Shown one piece after another: positions 60,540 through 64,000 of a DNA stretch of 64,000 nucleotides. The stretch spans positions 2,852,001 to 2,916,000 of the forward strand of contig CP042428.1 in the NCBI GenBank assembly GCA_024207135.1, read 5' to 3'. This DNA comes from Arthrobacter sp. C2. Its GTDB lineage: Bacteria; Actinomycetota; Actinomycetes; Actinomycetales; Micrococcaceae. The notes beneath the pieces are model-generated. The model was given only the letters and a program-made list of their open reading frames with translations, was not told where the DNA came from and ran no database searches. How positions within the stretch are numbered: the stretch's first letter is position 1; each line of letters begins with the position of its first letter. A program made the translations under genes and the position numbers.

Positions 60540-62063
60540 TTAGAAGAAACCGAGCTTGTCCTCCGAGTAGGAGACCAGCAGGTTCTTGGTCTGCTGGTAG
60601 TGGTCCAGCATCATCTTGTGGTTCTCGCGCCCGATGCCCGAGGACTTGTAGCCTCCGAAGGCGGAGTGCGCCGGGTAGGCGTGGTACTGGTTGACCCAGA
60701 CGCGTCCGGCCTGGATGTCGCGGCCGGCGCGGTAGGCGGTGTTGCCGTTGCGGCTCCACACGCCCGAGCCCAGCCCGTAGAGGGTGTCGTTGGCGATCTC
60801 GATCGCGTCGTCGTAGCCGGAGAACTTCGCGACCGAGACGACGGGTCCGAAGATCTCCTCCTGGAAGATGCGCATCTTGTTGTGGCCCTCGAAGATGGTC
60901 GGCTGCACGTAGTAGCCGCCCTCCAAATCCCCGCCGAGCTCGGCACGCCCGCCGCCGGTGAGCACCTTGGCACCCTCGGCCTTGCCGATGTCCAAGTAGG
61001 AGAGGATCTTCTCCAGCTGGTCGTTGGAGGCCTGGGCACCCATCATGGTCTCGGTGTCCAGCGGGTTGCCCTGCTTGATGGCCTTGGTGCGCTCCACGAC
61101 ATCGGCCATGAACGAGTCGTAGATGGACTCCTGGACCAGCGCGCGCGAGGGGCAGGTGCAGACCTCGCCCTGGTTCAGCGCGAACATCGTGAAGCCCTCC
61201 TTGGCCTTGTCGTAGAACGCGTCGTCCTTGGCCGCAACGTCCTCGAAGAAGATGTTCGGGGACTTGCCGCCCAGCTCCAGGGTGACCGGGATCAGGTTCT
61301 CCGAGGCGTACTGCATGATCAGCCGGCCGGTGGTGGTCTCGCCGGTGAATGCGATCTTGCGGATGCGCTTGTTGGAGGCCAGCGGCTTGCCGGCCTCGAC
61401 GCCGAAGCCGTTGACGACGTTCAGCACGCCGGCCGGGATCAGGTCGCCGATCAGTTCCATGAGCACCAGGATCGAGACCGGGGTCTGCTCGGCGGGCTTC
61501 AGGACGATGGCGTTGCCCGCGGCCAGCGCCGGGGCCAGCTTCCACACGGCCATGAGGATCGGGAAGTTCCAGGGGATGATCTGGCCGACCACGCCGAGCG
61601 GCTCGTGGAAGTGGTACGCGGTGGTGTTCTCGTCGATCTGCGAGAGGCCGCCTTCCTGGGCGCGGATGGCTCCGGCGAAGTAGCGGAAGTGGTCGACGGC
61701 CAGCGGCAGGTCGGCGTTGATGGTCTCGCGGACCGCCTTGCCGTTGTCCCAGGTCTCCGCGACGGCGAGCATTTCCAGGTTTTCCTCGATGCGGTCGGCG
61801 ATCTTGTTCAGGATCACCGCGCGTTCGGCCGGGCTGGTCTTGCCCCACGGGCCGGCTGCGGCCTCCGCGGCATCCAGTGCTGCTTCGATGTCCTCGGCGG
61901 TGCCGCGGCCGACCTCGCAGAAGCCCTTGCCGGTGACCGGGGTGATGTTCTCGAAGTACTGGCCCTTGACCGGGGCCACCCACTGGCCACCGATGTAGTG
62001 CTCATAACGGGACTTGAAGTGAACGAGTGAACCTTCGGTGTTGGGGTTGGCGTAGACCGTCAT
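60540..62063 (-). CDS. exaC: acetaldehyde dehydrogenase (ExaC/AldB type)
   Basis: NAD(P)-dependent aldehyde dehydrogenase of 507 residues in the ExaC/AldB group that oxidises acetaldehyde, often also chloroacetaldehyde. Catalytic Cys302 in [11 protein letters not shown] (the second cysteine of the CxC is diagnostic of this group) and Glu263 in [27 protein letters not shown] and the C-terminal [16 protein letters not shown] are typical. The start has AAGGAG eight bases upstream. Control elements lie directly upstream (62109-62166) and a GAF regulator faces the region beyond it. Confidence 0.92.
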   Translation of the reverse strand: MTVYANPNTEGSLVHFKSRYEHYIGGQWVAPVKGQYFENITPVTGKGFCEVGRGTAEDIEAALDAAEAAAGPWGKTSPAERAVILNKIADRIEENLEMLAVAETWDNGKAVRETINADLPLAVDHFRYFAGAIRAQEGGLSQIDENTTAYHFHEPLGVVGQIIPWNFPILMAVWKLAPALAAGNAIVLKPAEQTPVSILVLMELIGDLIPAGVLNVVNGFGVEAGKPLASNKRIRKIAFTGETTTGRLIMQYASENLIPVTLELGGKSPNIFFEDVAAKDDAFYDKAKEGFTMFALNQGEVCTCPSRALVQESIYDSFMADVVERTKAIKQGNPLDTETMMGAQASNDQLEKILSYLDIGKAEGAKVLTGGGRAELGGDLEGGYYVQPTIFEGHNKMRIFQEEIFGPVVSVAKFSGYDDAIEIANDTLYGLGSGVWSRNGNTAYRAGRDIQAGRVWVNQYHAYPAHSAFGGYKSSGIGRENHKMMLDHYQQTKNLLVSYSEDKLGFF

Positions 62064-62108
62064 GACGACTCCTTGGAGATGAGTGGGGTGGTGAACTTGT
62101 TGCTTGAT

Positions 62109-62124
62109 GTGAGCCTACTCACAC
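62109..62124. promoter_or_regulatory. CRP/GlxR-type binding site upstream of exaC
   Basis: TGTGA-N6-TCACA, a perfect match to the cAMP-receptor (GlxR) consensus, lies 46-61 bases before the exaC start on the minus strand. In corynebacteria, alcohol and aldehyde dehydrogenase genes are under GlxR control, which supports function. Confidence 0.65.
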
Positions 62125-62134
62125 CGAGGTTGCG

Positions 62135-62166
62135 GCAACGTTGCACGCGAGGCTGCAACGTTGCCT
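62135..62166. promoter_or_regulatory. paired palindromes upstream of exaC
   Basis: GGCAACGTTGCA (62135-62146) and TGCAACGTTGCC (62155-62166) form a perfect inverted repeat with an 8-base spacer, and each arm contains the palindrome GCAACGTTGC. Two identical sites at 20-base distance fit two dimers on one face of the DNA. The GAF regulator at 62898 is the likely ligand. Confidence 0.6.
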
Positions 62167-62364
62167 GGCGGGCGGGATCCCGCGGATTTCCGGGGCAATT
62201 CGCCCAGCCAACCCGCCTATCCCTCCACCCGATCGGAGCGCACCTCCCTTTTCTCCGCGCTTCCTTGAAGCTTCGGCAGGGAATTTTCAGTCCTCGGGTC
62301 CATCTCCCCGCACATTGGGCTTTTCCGGCCGCGCGCCGGGCGCGGGCGGAGCAGACTGGGGTTC

Positions 62365-62901
62365 ATGACCACCACCGCGCCAACCGGCACCCCGAGGGGG
62401 CACGCATCCACCGACACCGCGATCCGCCACCTGGCCGACGCGGTGCTGGCGCTGGGGGGCCGCGGACCTGGATGCAGCCTCCGCCGCCTTGGTGCTGGGG
62501 CTGTACGAGCAGGGAAACCGGGCGGTCGCCTTCGGGCAGCTGCTCACCGCGTTCGCCGCCGACGCGGCCGGGGTGAATCGGCTGGACCCGGAGACCGCTG
62601 CGGAGATCGATGCCCTGGCTGCCGATCCCCGGGAACTGGCCGCCGGCACCGCCCCGGTTCCCGTGGAGGCGATGTGCCAGGGGATGGCCCCGCACCGAAC
62701 CACCACGGCCTGGATGCAGTCGCACCGGCACATCTCCGAGACCGAGGCGCGCCGCCGGATTGCCGGTGCCCGGTTGCTCGTCGCCCCGGCCCCGCCCGCA
62801 CCGGGTTCGGTCTCGGAACCCGGCTCCGCACTCGGGGTGCCGGCATTCCGATCCTGGCCCGGGCAGCGGCCGGCTACACCCCGCCGATGTTCACCGACTA
62901 A
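62365..62901 (+). pseudogene. DUF222/HNH-endonuclease-like N-terminal fragment, frameshifted
   Basis: The ATG at 62365 starts MTTTAPTGTPRGHASTDTAI RHLADAVLAL, then a run of six G (62454-62459) shifts the frame. With one G fewer it continues as GAADLDAASAALVLGLYEQG and later TTTAWMQSHRHISETEARRR (second frame), which resembles the DUF222 domain of actinobacterial HNH proteins. Towards the end the first frame again looks coding (ILARAAAGYTPPMFTD, stop at 62899-62901), implying a second shift. No HNH domain is left. It is a short broken copy of a gene family that is multicopy in this group. Confidence 0.5.
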
Positions 62902-64000
62902 CCTCGGGATTCGATCCGTTCAAGCGCCGCGACCACCAGGGCCCGGTGCGGGGAGCGGGGTGGCAACACCTGCAATGTGGTGCCAAGGACCTCTTCGTCG
63001 TCTTGGGCCTCGGACAATCCCAGGAACCGAATCAGATGCGTGTCGCTTCCGTCTTGCAGCATTGCCTGGCGGAGGGCCGCGAACACCTCGTCACGGATCT
63101 CTTCTATGCCGGGGGCCAGCGAACGCGGCAGGATGGGACCCTGGTAATACGACAAGGCGGCGTCCAGGTCGCCCTTCTCGATTGCCCGGAGGACCTCGCG
63201 GGCATCGCATCGCGGCAGGTTTCCCAACCTGTAGGGGCGCGAGAGCGGGACCAACGACTCGTCGAAGTCCGCAAGCACCTTGCGCAACCGCACCAGTTCG
63301 GCCCGAAGCGTGCCCGCATCTGCCGCATCCGGATTGATGTGCAGCAGTTCGACGAGTTCCTCGCCGCTGAGGCCTCGCGGGTACCAGCTCAGTAGCGCGA
63401 GCAGCTCCGCATGCCGCGTGGATAGTTCAATGCTGACGTTGCCGCGGCGTAATTGGGCACCGGCACCGGAGGTCAGATGCAGCATGGATTCCGGTTCAGG
63501 TGCCATCTTGGGCTTGCGGGAGGCGGGAACGATGAAGGTCTTGCGTTCCGGATCGGCATGCTCCTGGTGCCAGCGCAGTTCCGACTCGGCCGCCGCGACG
63601 GCCGCCTTCAGGAGCGCCAATGAATGCGACGCCACGGCGTCCGCGCCACCGGTGATGTCAACAACCCCGAGCATCTCCCCGGTGTCCGGAGAATGGATGG
63701 GGACCGCAGTGCAACTCCACCTGTGGGCAATGGGATCGAAATGTTCGGCGCCGGCGACCTGCACTCCCCCGCCGGTGACCAGTGCGGTTCCCGGTGCGGA
63801 AGTCCCCACGGCTCGTTCGGACCAGTCCGCACCGGGAACAAAGGCCATGGACTCCGCATCTCGCAATACCTGGCTGTCGCCCTTGACCCACAGCAACCGC
63901 CCGTTGGGATCGCCGATGGCAAGGATCAGGTTGGTGTCCCGCGTCGATTCCAGGAGCAGGCGGTCAAAGACCGGCAATACCAGACGCAGCGGCGAGGCGG
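62898..64000 (-). CDS. GAF-domain transcriptional regulator (AcoR-like, no AAA+ domain), partial
   Basis: The visible 359+ residues begin beyond the window edge, so the N terminus is missing. A GAF domain (LILAIGDPNGRLLWVKGD to EMLGVVDITGGADAVASHS) is followed by a C-terminal part with an HTH-like region (STRHAELLALLSWYPRGLSGEELVELLHINPDAADAGTLRAELVRLRKVL). It resembles AcoR-type sensors of acetoin/acetaldehyde metabolism but lacks the sigma-54 AAA+ domain. In actinobacteria such genes often lie next to exaC, and it is separated from exaC here by the DUF222 relic and the paired palindromes. It probably activates exaC-adh. Confidence 0.8.
   Translation of the reverse strand, partial: ASPLRLVLPVFDRLLLESTRDTNLILAIGDPNGRLLWVKGDSQVLRDAESMAFVPGADWSERAVGTSAPGTALVTGGGVQVAGAEHFDPIAHRWSCTAVPIHSPDTGEMLGVVDITGGADAVASHSLALLKAAVAAAESELRWHQEHADPERKTFIVPASRKPKMAPEPESMLHLTSGAGAQLRRGNVSIELSTRHAELLALLSWYPRGLSGEELVELLHINPDAADAGTLRAELVRLRKVLADFDESLVPLSRPYRLGNLPRCDAREVLRAIEKGDLDAALSYYQGPILPRSLAPGIEEIRDEVFAALRQAMLQDGSDTHLIRFLGLSEAQDDEEVLGTTLQVLPPRSPHRALVVAALERIESRG

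Noticed and set aside
1-64000. CRISPR arrays, tRNA or rRNA genes
   Set aside because: No regularly spaced short repeats and no cloverleaf or rRNA-like sequence were noticed on reading through; a dedicated scan was not possible.

Overview
The window is high-GC DNA with tightly packed genes, short operons with ATGA/GTGA overlaps and G/C-ending codons, typical of an actinobacterium. The gene set (pcaHGBDC, an Arthrobacter-type choline oxidase, ectABCD, an MHS-type transporter with 3-hydroxybutyrate dehydrogenase, an ExaC-type aldehyde dehydrogenase with its DUF779 partner) points to a soil Micrococcaceae member of the Arthrobacter / Paeniglutamicibacter / Glutamicibacter group. This assignment rests on remembered family sequences, not on a search.

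Layout. 0-4.3 kb: pcaHGBDC, protocatechuate to 3-oxoadipate. 4.3-8.3 kb: a HxlR/QorR-type repressor divergent from a quinone-oxidoreductase-like gene, an unknown protein and a D-2-hydroxyacid dehydrogenase. 8.5-17.5 kb: a choline-O-sulfate locus (BCCT carrier, sulfatase, aldehyde dehydrogenase, choline oxidase, formylglycine-generating enzyme). 18.2-21.5 kb: LysR regulator divergent from an MHS transporter and a 3-hydroxybutyrate dehydrogenase. 21.9-30.7 kb: two small unknown genes, then a tricarboxylate locus (GntR, tcuA, two-component system, tctCBA) that ends exactly where an IS982-family element has inserted. 31.9-33.2 kb: a reductase and an acetyltransferase. 33.4-42.2 kb: a catabolic cluster with a CalA-like alcohol dehydrogenase, aldehyde dehydrogenase and metallo-hydrolase, facing an IclR / VanB-type reductase / CYP199-like P450 / MFS operon. 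42.4-52 kb: DODA-type dioxygenase, benzaldehyde dehydrogenase with LysR and an aromatic-acid carrier, an HD protein, a GlxA-type regulator, a 3-hydroxybenzoate 4-monooxygenase and a frameshifted IclR relic. 52.5-55 kb: SulP transporter, thioesterase, endonuclease-V-like protein. 55-58.4 kb: ectABC plus ectD. 58.7-64 kb: DUF779, alcohol dehydrogenase, acetaldehyde dehydrogenase and a GAF regulator cut by the window edge.

How it fits together. Several aromatic modules appear to feed protocatechuate: O-demethylation of a para-alkoxybenzoate by the P450 pair, oxidation of a benzaldehyde, and 3-hydroxybenzoate hydroxylation, all finishing in pcaHGBDC. A second theme is osmoprotection and compatible-solute metabolism (choline sulfate to betaine, ectoine and hydroxyectoine). 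The third is small carbon sources (tricarballylate/citrate, 3-hydroxybutyrate, ethanol). Signs of rearrangement include the IS982 copy, at least three broken genes, and a visibly more A/T-rich stretch around the BCCT, sulfatase and FGE genes. The most novel candidate is the P450-centred cluster at 33.4-42.2 kb.
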